A stretch of DNA of 64,000 bases from Phymorhynchus buccinoides (taxonomy: Eukaryota > Mollusca > Gastropoda > Neogastropoda > Raphitomidae). The stretch covers positions 21,740,903 to 21,804,902 of the forward strand of contig CM065712.1 of assembly GCA_017654935.2 (NCBI GenBank), written 5' to 3'. How positions within the stretch are numbered: position 1 is the first letter of the stretch; every line of letters begins with the position of its first letter. Below the pieces are notes generated by a model. It searched no databases and was not told the origin of the DNA. It worked only from the letters and a program-made list of their open reading frames with translations. A program made the position numbers and the translations under genes. Positions 45,080 to 54,160 of the stretch are shown here, in pieces.

Positions 45080-46132
45080 TTAACTCATTCCGCCCTGTGC
45101 CCGACAATTTGTCGGGCGTGTGAGAACAGTTGCCAGCGCCTGTGCCCGACAAACTGTCGGGCTTGACCCCTTACCTTCTTTCACCTTCGACCTCATGAAT
45201 AGTAACGACTAAAGTGAGCTCACTGTGTGCCCCTTTCTTTTCGAAAATCTTGCCACACACAGTGCGCCGGTTTTCAAGCATGTCTGAGCGATTTTTGTAT
45301 TTTTTCTGATTATTTTATCATCAGCATGAGTAAGCGACCAAGGTTTAGTGTGAAACAAGTCATTGATGAGATATTTGCTGACGATTACAGTGATTTTGAC
45401 CCAGAAGAGGACGAAACGCAGTCAGAAATGAGCGAAAGCGAGCAGACGAATAATTCTCGTCTGCTAAATAAACCGGTGCTGGTGCATTTTTTAGCTTTAA
45501 CCGGAGTACCCATAACATTTGCTGCTGTCTCTCAAAACCCCCAGGCTGGGAGTGCAGCTCTCCAGTCGGGTCACAGGAATAAGGTCGAATATACATTTCG
45601 TCCTAAGGTCGAATGATACACAGATCGGACCAAGGTCGAAAAAAATATATGTTGGAATGTACATTTCGTCCTAAGGTCGACTGCAACATTTCGTCCTAAA
45701 GTCGAAAGTGCTCAGATCGTCCTAAGGTCGAATATACATTTCGACCTAAGGTCGACTGCAACATTTCGTCCTAAGGTCGAAAGTGCTCAGCTCTGGGGGT
45801 AACAATTTTTTTGGTATAAACACACACACAAACACAAAGAGAGAAAGAGAGTGTGAGAGAGAGAGAGTGAGAGAGAGAGAGGGAGGGAGAGAGAGAGAGA
45901 CCGAAGCTGACAATTCAGACACAAAATTAAGTGGACAATTAAGTTTATATTAAATCCGATATGAACATACTAATACTAATGTAGATTCGACCTTAGGACG
46001 AACTGAGCACTTTCGATCTTAGGACGAAATGTATATTCGACCTTAGGACTAAATGTATTTTCCACCTAAAATGTATTTTCCACCTTATTACTGATTCCAA
46101 TCCAGTCTAACAAGCAGGGCGCAAAGGGTTAA
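45080..46132 (+). mobile_element. piggyBac-derived non-autonomous element
   Basis: Ends TTAACTCATTCCGCCCTGTG and CAGGGCGCAAAGGGTTAA on TTAA. Two GCCCGACAA/TTGTCGGGC hairpins lie near the left end. It holds a transposase N-terminal remnant (45326-45616) and a region with many TCCTAAGGTCGA motifs, direct at 45600-45780 and inverted at 45985-46050. Confidence 0.85.
45326..45616 (+). pseudogene. piggyBac transposase N-terminal remnant
   Basis: ATG at 45326 starts MSKRPRFSVKQVIDEIFADD followed by an acidic stretch (DFDPEEDETQSEMSESE), the usual start of PGBD4-like piggyBac transposases. The frame then runs into repeats and stops. The DDD catalytic core is absent. Confidence 0.75.
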
Positions 46133-46213
46133 AAGGCTGTCTTTCTGGTGATCTCGACGTGTTTCTTGCAAAAACTCTTCAGTCAGAGCCCACCTTTAAA
46201 ACATTCATCTGAC

Positions 46214-46356
46214 CTCTTTGACCCTGGCCGTAAGGTTCGGGGGGTCGGCGGTACACCATTGGAGCAGCTGCCGACAGGCGACCTCGTAAAACAAGATGGC
46301 CGATTCGTCCTGGTTGTGGTTGTAGAACAGATGGCCCAGGCGCACACACAGGGACC
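46214..46356 (-). CDS. ESPL1: Separase exon 6
   Basis: A 143-nt exon, phase 1 to 0. The acceptor is TGTCGTCTCAG|GG and the donor AAAGAG|GTCAGA. The product LCVRLGHLFYNHNQDESAIL aligns with human SNLAYSFYSHKLYAEACAI, a TPR-like helix pair. The long TTAA-flanked foldback element at 44469-46199 ends 15 bp past the donor. Confidence 0.92.
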
Positions 46357-46472
46357 CTGAGACGACAGAGACAATGTTAACATGCATGTACATTCCTCTT
46401 CTGCGTCCCCAGGACATAAGGCCATAATGGGTAAGGTACGTATGTGTCCGGTTTTCAGTTTTCACTGGTCTC

Positions 46473-47944
46473 CAGACCTGTTTACTCTTATAATGAACAA
46501 CCTGGAATTTGCCACAAAAAACCCCAAGAATTTGAGGGGAAAACCCCCCCAGAATTCACATCGCAATGTCGCTTATGCCGCCATGCGAAATTTTGAAGTC
46601 CACGTTGTAGCAGTGCTCCCCATGCTTCCAAATTTTTAAGGTGTTATCATGACCCTTTGCCCCCAAATTTTAAGGGTCAAAATAAAAGCCATAATAAATG
46701 GACAATATGCTCTGAACTTCAGAGTCTTTGGAAGAACTTTGCGTCGAAGTTTTCGCAATCCAGCGAAGCAGCGCCATTTTTTGGCTTCCAAGAAGCACGC
46801 TGGCTAGGCTTGGCAGCAGTGCACGTGCGAGCAGCATGGGTGGCGAGAAACAAAGGGAAACTACTCTGTGGTTCATGATAGTTTTTGTCGTCTGCTTCAA
46901 CAGGGTTCCCAGGTTTGGAACATGAAACGAAAAAAGGACCTTTAAAGGACTTATAAGGACCTCAACAGATTGTAAAAGGACCTTCGCCAACATGATTGTA
47001 GGACATGTTCATGATATAAAGAATGCCTGAATGCTAATTGTTGACCAACAGCACAATTCCAATATGCATGGAATGAATCACTACGTCTTGGTGCGGAAAG
47101 ACTCACACAGGTAGTAATGAATTGTCTGCTCCGATCTGTGACACCGACAACTTTGCATACTACCAGGGTTTTTTTGTGATAATTTTTTTTAGCTGTTAGT
47201 CAGTTTCTTTATCACTTTTTTCTTGATAAAACAGGACTTAACAGTACCTTTCAAACATTAAAAGGACCTCTTGATGAATTAAAAGGATCTACTTGCTGAA
47301 ATAAAGCACTTAAAAGGCCTGTTGACCCAAAACCAATTCACAAGGACTTAAAAGGCGCCTGGGAACCCTGTTCAAGCATGGTATAGTAGTGAAAGAATAG
47401 GCCCAGTATATTTTGTTGATCGTTTCCCGCAAGCCGAAATGGCTTCGACATTCTGATCGCGGCGAACACGTTTCAGGAAGCAATCGGCTGAGAGAAAAAC
47501 TGTACGTGACAATGACGTATTGACTGAAAAATTTATGCGTCAAACTTGAAACTTTGTACGTAATTTACGTACAGATCTGCGTAATCGGGAACACTGTTGC
47601 AGTACTTGCACTGTGCATGCTCGTCTCCCAAACGCGAACTTGTTATTCCTGGCACTTTCAAATACTTTTGAGAAAACTTCTGCTTCACTTTTGGCCGTTT
47701 CACCCTATCACTGCTGTCGTTTGTCGAAGATTTCTGGCGCTTTTCACCTGCGGTCGACTTGCCTGACGACATGTTTGGCGCAAAACTACAACCCTTGTGT
47801 CTTTTCATACAAACGGAAACAAATAATAGACGTTTTTTCGAAATCCTGGGATTTTCAGCGTTCACTCGGAATTTATTATTTTACTCAGAATTTTTGCACA
47901 TTCCTGGGATAATTCCGGCAAAACCGGGAGGGTAAACAGGTCTG
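46473..47944. mobile_element. Three-level nest of hAT-like elements
   Basis: Outer 46473-47944: CAGACCTGTTTAC ... GTAAACAGGTCTG, 6-bp duplication GGTCTC (perfect). Middle 46611-47596: CAGTGCTCCCC ... GGGAACACTG, duplication TTGTAG/TTGCAG. Inner 46901-47370: CAGGGTTCCCAGG ... CTGGGAACCCTG, 5-bp duplication TTCAA (perfect). The outer element keeps a transposase start at 47597-47772. Confidence 0.9.
47597..47772 (-). pseudogene. hAT transposase N-terminal fragment
   Basis: From ATG at 47772 the frame reads MSSGKSTAGEKRQKSS, KVKQKFSQKYLKVPG and DEHAQCKYCN (start of a BED-type finger, CxxC), then is cut by the inserted middle element at 47596. Belongs to the outer hAT-like element. Confidence 0.7.
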
Positions 47945-48179
47945 GGTCTCCCCGCTGCGTACAGCCGACAACTGTCAATTTGATGCATTTGCTTCAAGGG
48001 AAGTAAATCTGTGTGCACACCATACCTTGGTCACTTCTAAACTCACTTCGCTCCCTTAGACCACAATTTTGCCTCTGACTTTGCTTTTGTAGTGGTTTGT
48101 TGTGGGAAAACCAATCGGTGTAGAGAGTTTTTCTATATAAAGCCTATATAAAAAAAAGTCTGATCTACCACTTCATAAA

Positions 48180-48542
48180 AAATACCATTAAACTTAACAG
48201 GGAAGAGACAATAAAATATCTGCAATATTGCGAATTCCTCTGTGACATATATAACGTCAGGCCTATCCTTACCTCCCAAAATTAAAGCCGTAGCTCCCGA
48301 TTCCAGGAATCGGGTGGCTATATTTAGACAAACGCCTCTACTAGCAAGAGGAGAAAGGAAGGGTTTGCTCGCAGCGTGTGATGAAAACTGCCGTTTTTGA
48401 TCGCCTCCCTCCTTTTATATCCCTGTCCTGCCTTTAAAAAAATAGGGTCTTTGGATAACAGGTCCTGATTTGATGCCTTTTAGTGACGTAGGTGTTAAAC
48501 CATTGTGGTGTTAAAATGCGACATTGGCGGTGAAAGGGTTAA
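48180..48542. mobile_element. piggyBac-type MITE (TTAACCCTTTC family) with insertion
   Basis: Left part from CCATTAAACTTAACAGGG; right end TTGGCGGTGAAAGGGTTAA at 48542. About 150 bp (48285-48435, GTAGCTCCCGATTCCAGGAA) interrupt the family sequence. Confidence 0.75.
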
Positions 48543-48718
48543 ATCACTGTGGTGCTGAAATGCGACATTGGTGGTGAAAGGGTTAAATCACTGTGGTGCT
48601 GAAATGCGACATTGGTGGTGAAAGGGTTAAATCACTGTGGTGCTGAAATGCGACATTGGTGGTGAAAGGGTTAAATCACTGTGGTGCTGAAATGCGACAT
48701 TGGCGGTGAAAGGGTTAA
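48498..48718. repeat. 44-bp tandem repeat made from a MITE end
   Basis: Five copies of the MITE terminal segment (TTAAATCACTGTGGTGCTGA, AATGCGACATTGGTGGTGAA, AGGG) run head to tail, each ending in the TTAA-type end. The array ends 70 bp from the exon 5 donor. Confidence 0.92.
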
Positions 48719-48787
48719 TAGGGAAGTTGCACTGTGTCAATAAATCATCATAATTTATAATCAATAATGACAGACGCAACAACTTAC

Positions 48788-48901
48788 CCATGGAGTATCT
48801 CTCGCTCTGTTCCAAGGGAGACGACTGGTCGCGCGCATTGTCGATGGCGGCGGAGTAACGCTTCAGTTGTCTGTCAACGTCGATCACTACATGATTCATT
48901 C
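48788..48901 (-). CDS. ESPL1: Separase exon 5
   Basis: A 114-nt exon, phase 1 to 1. The acceptor is GTGCTCACAG|GAATG and the donor TCCATGG|GTAAGT. It encodes a helical stretch (RQLKRYSAAIDNARDQ) ending in EQSERYSMG, corresponding to the human region near the LEALEGLSGQ segment. Its codons complete those of exons 4 and 6 exactly. Confidence 0.88.
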
Positions 48902-48999
48902 CTGTGAGCACACACCACACACACGCACACATACACACACAGTCAGACAGTGAGACACACACACACACACACTTTCGAGGCTTACCAGTTTGTTCTGTG

Positions 49000-50027
49000 T
49001 TCAACTGTTGTGTGTCGTTGATGTGCAACATATTCAAGGCTAGAAGGCTATGCCACTCTTGGATAGATGTTGATTTTATTTGTATGTCGTCCTCTCCACC
49101 ATTGTTGATGTGCACTGTGTGGGTGGAGGGTCATAAAGGCGAACTTGGCACATTCTTTTTTGAGAATGATGCTTTGCTTGTCTCACTTTGGCTCTGACCC
49201 ACACATTGCTAGATGATTGGCATCGTATTCAACGTTGGTGGAGGGGAGTTAATTAGAAAGAGAGTATTCCCCCTTTGTTCAATTTCATTATCTCAATCCT
49301 AAAATGACAAGTTTTAATGTTCTCTAAATCTTACCAAACCTGAAATGGTGACCACATTAGAAATAATTGTCAATGTGTGTGCATACAGGAGGGGTGGGGA
49401 TAGTATCAGAATTACATTATTATGTATTGTCTTGTTTTAATTTGCCATCAGTTTTGGCAGAAATGGTGGATTTTACAAGACCATAGTTCCGGATTTCAAG
49501 ATGGCCAATCCTGAAGACTCCTTCTATTCAGATTTTTCAATCCTGATTTCAGGAGCATGCCTGAAGAACTACTTTTAGCTTCACACACGCTAGTACTGTA
49601 GTGTTAGTATCGTTTATTCAGGCGAGGAATGGAGGAAAAGCACTTTTCTCTGAAAATATGACTTCAGGAGATGCCGTCTCTTGGTCAGTGGTGTGATCAA
49701 TGGATTGAAAGCCCTTTATGGTGATCAGGGGGCAATTGCTCTTGAAGATGAATGTGTAATTTAACCGATCAAACTTGGGGAAAGGGCGTCTCCTCAAGCT
49801 TAAAACACCCTCTGACATTTGATGTTCTGCATTCACTTTTCTCTGAATTCTGAGAATTTTCTGAAAATTACCACGCCAACTTTTTTCTGTTTTATTCATC
49901 TTTATTTGCAGGTAATCACTGTTTATTATACATGAATGTTGAAACATACATATAATGTTATTTGTAAATGCATGAAGAAGGAATAAAATGCTTAATAAAA
50001 AAATTACCATGCCTATTATTACAAATA
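49000..50027. other. Intron 4 sequence with dispersed repeats
   Basis: 49040-49260 matches 22600-22830 inverted. 49470-49570 matches 36770-36870. The stretch up to 50020 ends with GAATAAAATGCTTAATAAAA, possibly a LINE tail. No gene recognised. Confidence 0.55.
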
Positions 50028-50207
50028 CAGTGGAACCTCCCTTATACGACCTTCAAAAATCATCCAAAATGAGGTCTTATTTATAAGGGAGGGGTCTTAT
50101 AAGGGAGGTAAATTTAATGCTTACAAAGAAGGGCAATGTCTCAGAGAAGTAGGTCTTAAATGGGAGGGAGCCTTATAATGGGAGGTCTTATAAGGGAGGT
50201 TCCACTG
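50028..50207. mobile_element. pogo-like MITE, family CAGTGGAACC
   Basis: Intact 180-bp copy with TA flanks. Ends 21 bp from the exon 4 donor. Confidence 0.9.
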
Positions 50208-50228
50208 TACAAACCTTTTTCCTCTCAC

Positions 50229-51129
50229 CTGTTGTCAAAAACGCGGGCAGCCTGGTGATGACCTGGTGGAACAGCATCAGCCAGCACCGGTGAGCGTCCA
50301 GGTGAGTCTTACTCACCTTCTCCACCCACTCCCGCCCGGTTGAGCCCCCCTCCTCACCCCCTCCACCACCCAGCACCTCCTCCTCAGCAAAAAAGTTCTG
50401 AATCCACCGAAACACGCACAGCAGGGACCCCGCGAGCTCGTCGCCGGTCCCGAGAAAGAAAGCGTCGCCGATTCTCCTGTTTTTCACCTGCTTGCACGCC
50501 CACTGGAACAGCTCCACCAGCGAGCGTTTCTCGGCGCTGGAACAGTCCGAGACTTTGTCGCTGAGCCAGTGGATGGTGCCGCTAAGCCGCAAGCCCAAGT
50601 CTTCTTCTTCTTCGCGCAGGTCCGGGGGCGAAGGCTCTTGGCACACGTACTCCACGATGTGGATCAAGTCCCAGGCTGGGTCCAGAACGTCGACCACCAC
50701 ATCCGAGTCTTCAGAGGCGCTGGACTCTACCAGAGCCTTCACTTTGGACCGGAACTCGTGCGACAAGCGGAACCGTCCGCACCCGGCAAAGATCTCGTGC
50801 ATGGTCAAGATCAGCTTGACGAAAGGCGTTGCCGGGATTCGCGCCCCAGGCAAGGCGTCTTCCAAAGTCGCCAGGACCAACGACAGCACGGATCGCTCGG
50901 GGGACGAGGCTTCACAATCTTCACCGTCGTTGCCTTCTTTACTCGACGCAGTTGCCGAACCTTTCTTCCCTTTCTTGGACGAATCAGCAGCCTTCGTCTC
51001 AACGGTGTCTTCTTTCGGCGTAGAGCCACCTTCTCTCTTGCCGCCCTTCTCTTTCTGCCGCCACTGGTACTCAAACACGCTCACCGCCAGAACCAACTTC
51101 TCCAGGCACGACTCTCGCTTCGACGGCAC
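50229..51129 (-). CDS. ESPL1: Separase exon 4
   Basis: A 901-nt exon of 300 codons plus one base, phase 0 to 1. The acceptor is TTCTGCTGCAG|GTG and the donor ACAACAG|GTGAGA. It encodes helical repeats. Near residues 20-65 is a Lys/Ser/Glu-rich loop (KGGKREGG, KKGKKGSATASSK), and an acidic Glu/Gly tract (FFAEEEVLGGGGGEEGG) sits near the end. It fills the human region between about residues 160 and 430. A pogo-like MITE ends only 21 bp beyond the donor. Confidence 0.9.
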
Positions 51130-51518
51130 CTGCAGCAGAATTGTCATAATTAAATTGCTATTTATTATTGCTATAATTAATTTAATGTGCTAGTTTACGT
51201 TTAATTTTGCTCTTCTGTATTCCCTTCTATCCTTTTTGTCAATCCGTTTCTCTTGCATGCATATTATGATATAGATAATACAGTTGTAGGCAGACACGGG
51301 TATGCGAGCGTGCATTTACATTCTCATGTACACACACACACACTCACACACACTTATTTGCTCTTCACTTGATGTAAACAACTGTGATATTTTTAACTCT
51401 AGACGTGTCAGGTTTTTACTTGCTAAGTTTCTGATTGACAAATGATTTTTAACAAAACGTATTTTAACCAAAAAACTTTGATCTTGTTTTACCTTATGTT
51501 TGTATCCCTTTTTAATAC

Positions 51519-52520
51519 GTGGTGAGACGTAACGTGGTGAGACGTAACGTGGTGAGATGTAACGTGGTGAGATGTAACGTGGTGAGATGTAACGTGGTGA
51601 GATGTAACGTGGTGAGATGTAACGTGGTGAGATGTAACGTGGTGAGATGTAACGTGGTGAGATGTAACGTGGTGAGATGCAATGATAACGTGGTGAGATG
51701 TAACGTGGTGAGATGTAACGTGGTGAGATGTAACGTGGTGAGATGTAACGTGGTGAGATGTAACGTGGTGAGATGTAACGTGGTGAGATGTAACGTGGTG
51801 AGATGTAACGTGGTGAGATGTAACGTGGTGAGATGTAACGTGGTGAGATGTAACGTGGTGAGATGTAACGTGGTGAGATGTAACGTGGTGAGATGCAACG
51901 TGGTGAGATGTAACGTGGTGAGATGTAACGTGGTGAGATGTAACGTGGTGAGATGTAACGTGGTGAGATGTAACGTGGTGAGATGTAACGTGGTGAGATG
52001 TAACGTGGTGAGATGTAACGTGGTGAGATGTAACGTGGTGAGATGTAACGTGGTGAGATGCAACGTGGCGTGATGCAACGTGGTGAGATGTAACGTGGTG
52101 AGATGTAACGTGGTGAGATGTAACGTGGTGAGATGTAACGTGGTATGATGTAACGTGGTGAGATGTAACGTGGTGAGATGTAACGTGGTGAGATGTAACG
52201 TGGTGAGATGTAACGTGGTGAGATGTAACGTGGTGAGATGTAACGTGGTGAGATGTAACGTGGTGAGATGTAACGTGGTGAGATGTAACGTGGTGAGATG
52301 TAACGTGGTGAGATGTAACGTGGTGAGATGTAACGTGGTGAGATGTAACGTGGTGAGATGTAATGTGGTGAGATGTAACGTGGTGAGATGTAACGTGGTG
52401 AGATGTAACGTGGTGAGATGTAACGTGGTGAGATGTAACGTGGTGAGATGTAACGTGGTGTTATGCAACGTGGTGTGATGTAACGTGGTGAGATGTAACG
52501 TGGTGTGATGCAACGTGGTG
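51519..52520. repeat. 15-bp minisatellite, about 66 copies
   Basis: Unit GTGGTGAGATGTAAC, highly uniform, with rare variants (GATGCAAC, GGCGTGATGC, a TGATAAC insert near 51683). Open in several frames because 15 is divisible by 3. Intron 3. Confidence 0.97.
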
Positions 52521-52789
52521 ACAGCCCTGAAATGGCCTTTGCTGTCGACGGGGCTATAATTTTAATCTTAAACTTATTTGCTTCAGTTGTGTTTCTTGTT
52601 AATTTATGACGACAGGATATAAAAAAAAAGCTTTGCTTAGCTTATTGCTTTATCATTAATAAAGATCATTTTGACTTGACACACACACACCCCTTCGCAA
52701 TCTCCCTCTCCTGGTTTTTTTTGGGGTTACTTAAATATCACCAACAGACTTAACTTTGAATAAAATCAACCAATCACTCAGTCAGTCAC

Positions 52790-53005
52790 CTGGATCAGAA
52801 GTCGCAGGGACCCCACACGAAGCTGGAAGACGTCTAGCGGCGAGCAGGCGGCGGGGCGACGCTCCAGGGCGATGGCTGCATTCCACAGGAAGCTGTAGAA
52901 CTTGGGGGCGTAGTCGCACAGCTGGCGCTTGGCTTCCACATCCGCTGTAGACTTCAGCGTCTGGAGCACCGAGTGACTGAGGGACATCAGCGTTGCTGGC
53001 TGTGC
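52790..53005 (-). CDS. ESPL1: Separase exon 3
   Basis: A 216-nt exon of 72 codons, phase 0 to 0. The acceptor is GTGTGCACAG|GCA and the donor ATCCAG|GTGACT. The segment FYSFLWNAAIALERRPAA aligns with human SFSLLWKGAEALLERRAAF, one of the clearest matches in the N-terminal half. Its first ~42 coding bases and its acceptor are copied twice in the preceding intron (see 53392-54160). Confidence 0.93.
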
Positions 53006-53027
53006 CTGTGCACACAGAGACAACACA

Positions 53028-53387
53028 GACCTGTTTACCCCCTACACAAGTCTTGAGTAGTCTGGATAGCTGAAATGAGTACCTTATTTTTCGGACTATA
53101 AGGTGATTGATTATAAGACGCACCCCCCAAATTTTACAAAAAATTCAGATTCTGTTATTATATTTTCTTACTATTTTAGTAGTCATATTATAAGGCGCAG
53201 GGGTCTCAGTCTGGGAAAAAGTATTGCCTTATAGTCTGAAAAATACGGTAGTTGTGGTGCGAAATGTGTAGTCCTACTCCTACTCATTAAACCATCAAAC
53301 ACTGTTCACTGCAAATGAGCAGCAATCAAGAATGAAAGAGCATTATCATCAATTTTGAAGAGTAGTAGATGCAAATTGAGTAGGTCT
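53028..53387. mobile_element. hAT-like MITE (CAGACCTGTTTAC) with nested TA-flanked MITE
   Basis: Left end CAGACCTGTTTACCCCC; right part AAATTGAGTAGGTCTG. Nested 53082-53248 (CCTTATTTTTCGGACTATA ... GAAAAATACGG). Confidence 0.75.
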
Positions 53388-53391
53388 GATA

Positions 53392-54160
53392 ACGGCAAGT
53401 GCAACTCAGTTCAAAACAGTTCACTATGGAAACTCAACTGAAATTAGAAAAGCTATGGAAATTGTCACTGCAAATGTCTTAGTTTAAAACTATTCAAAGC
53501 ACAGAGTGACTCAGGGACATCAGCGTCGCAGGTTTTGCCTGCACAGAAGCAACGGCAAGGGCAGCTCAGTTCAAAACTGTTCACTATGGAAACTCAGGTA
53601 AAGGTCAAGATGTGCCACCCCCACCCCCTACAGTACAATTCTCGGCTCTCCCCGCATTTTCACACTTGCCTTTCTTACCAAACATTAAGCTGTATTTTAT
53701 GAACCTATTCAGCTAATTATCTTTGTTGAATAATTAATTGCAGTCATGATGAAGGCCATTATCTAATAGGACCCCCCCATGTAGTGCAGTAGACACAACA
53801 GCCGCGGAGCATTTGTCACAGTCCTGGTTCATTGCGTTTTTCCGTCTTGCCTTTATCTTCTACTATTATTGAATGCATGTGTTTAATTAATTATGTAAAT
53901 GGATGAAAATTAGTGTGAAATATAGCAAACGATAGAGGATGAAGTACTCAATCTGCAGTAAGAAAGGCATGACTGAAAAAGTGGAAACAACCGAGAAATG
54001 GAGGAGGGGGGGCGCATCTTTACCTTTACCAAAACTCAACTGAAAAGCTATGGAAATTGTCACTGCAAAGGTCTTAGTTTAAAACTATTTATGCTCACCG
54101 AGTGACTCAGGGCCGTCAGCGTTGCAGGTTTTGCCAGCACAGAGATTAACAACGCCAAGG
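53392..54160 (-). repeat. Two decayed copies of the exon 3 start in the upstream intron
   Basis: A unit of about 165 bp made of intron sequence plus the exon 3 acceptor and first ~42 coding bases occurs at 53392-53556 and again around 53547-54160. Copy one (53509-53550 coding part) keeps acceptor CTGTGCAG and reads AKPATLMSLSHSVL against AQPATLMSLSHSVL in exon 3. Copy two reads AKPATLTALSHSV, but its acceptor AG has become TG. Copy two is split by the TTAGGG foldback element at 53597-54030. Confidence 0.87.
53597..54030. mobile_element. Foldback element, GGTAAAGG family
   Basis: Arms GGTAAAGGTCAAGATGTGCC and mirror. 8-bp duplication GAAACTCA/AAAACTCA. Here the telomere block is largely lost. 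It split a duplicated copy of the exon 3 boundary. Confidence 0.87.

Larger units (their letters stand above)
44469..46199. mobile_element. TTAA-flanked foldback element carrying a piggyBac remnant
   Basis: Second copy of the family at 5297-5849: arms with TCACCAGGAAAACACCCTTT and TTTGCTCTGGTTTCCTGGAA and their mirrors. A 1,053-bp piggyBac-derived element (45080-46132) is inserted in the right arm. Its end lies 15 bp from the exon 6 donor. Confidence 0.82.

Noticed and set aside
51512..52513. 333-codon Leu/Thr/His repeat frame
   Set aside because: 15-bp satellite; no domain, no splice context.
53480..53560. An alternative exon 3 at the duplicated boundary
   Set aside because: Only about 42 coding bases are present and no donor follows; kept as a duplication, not a coding exon.
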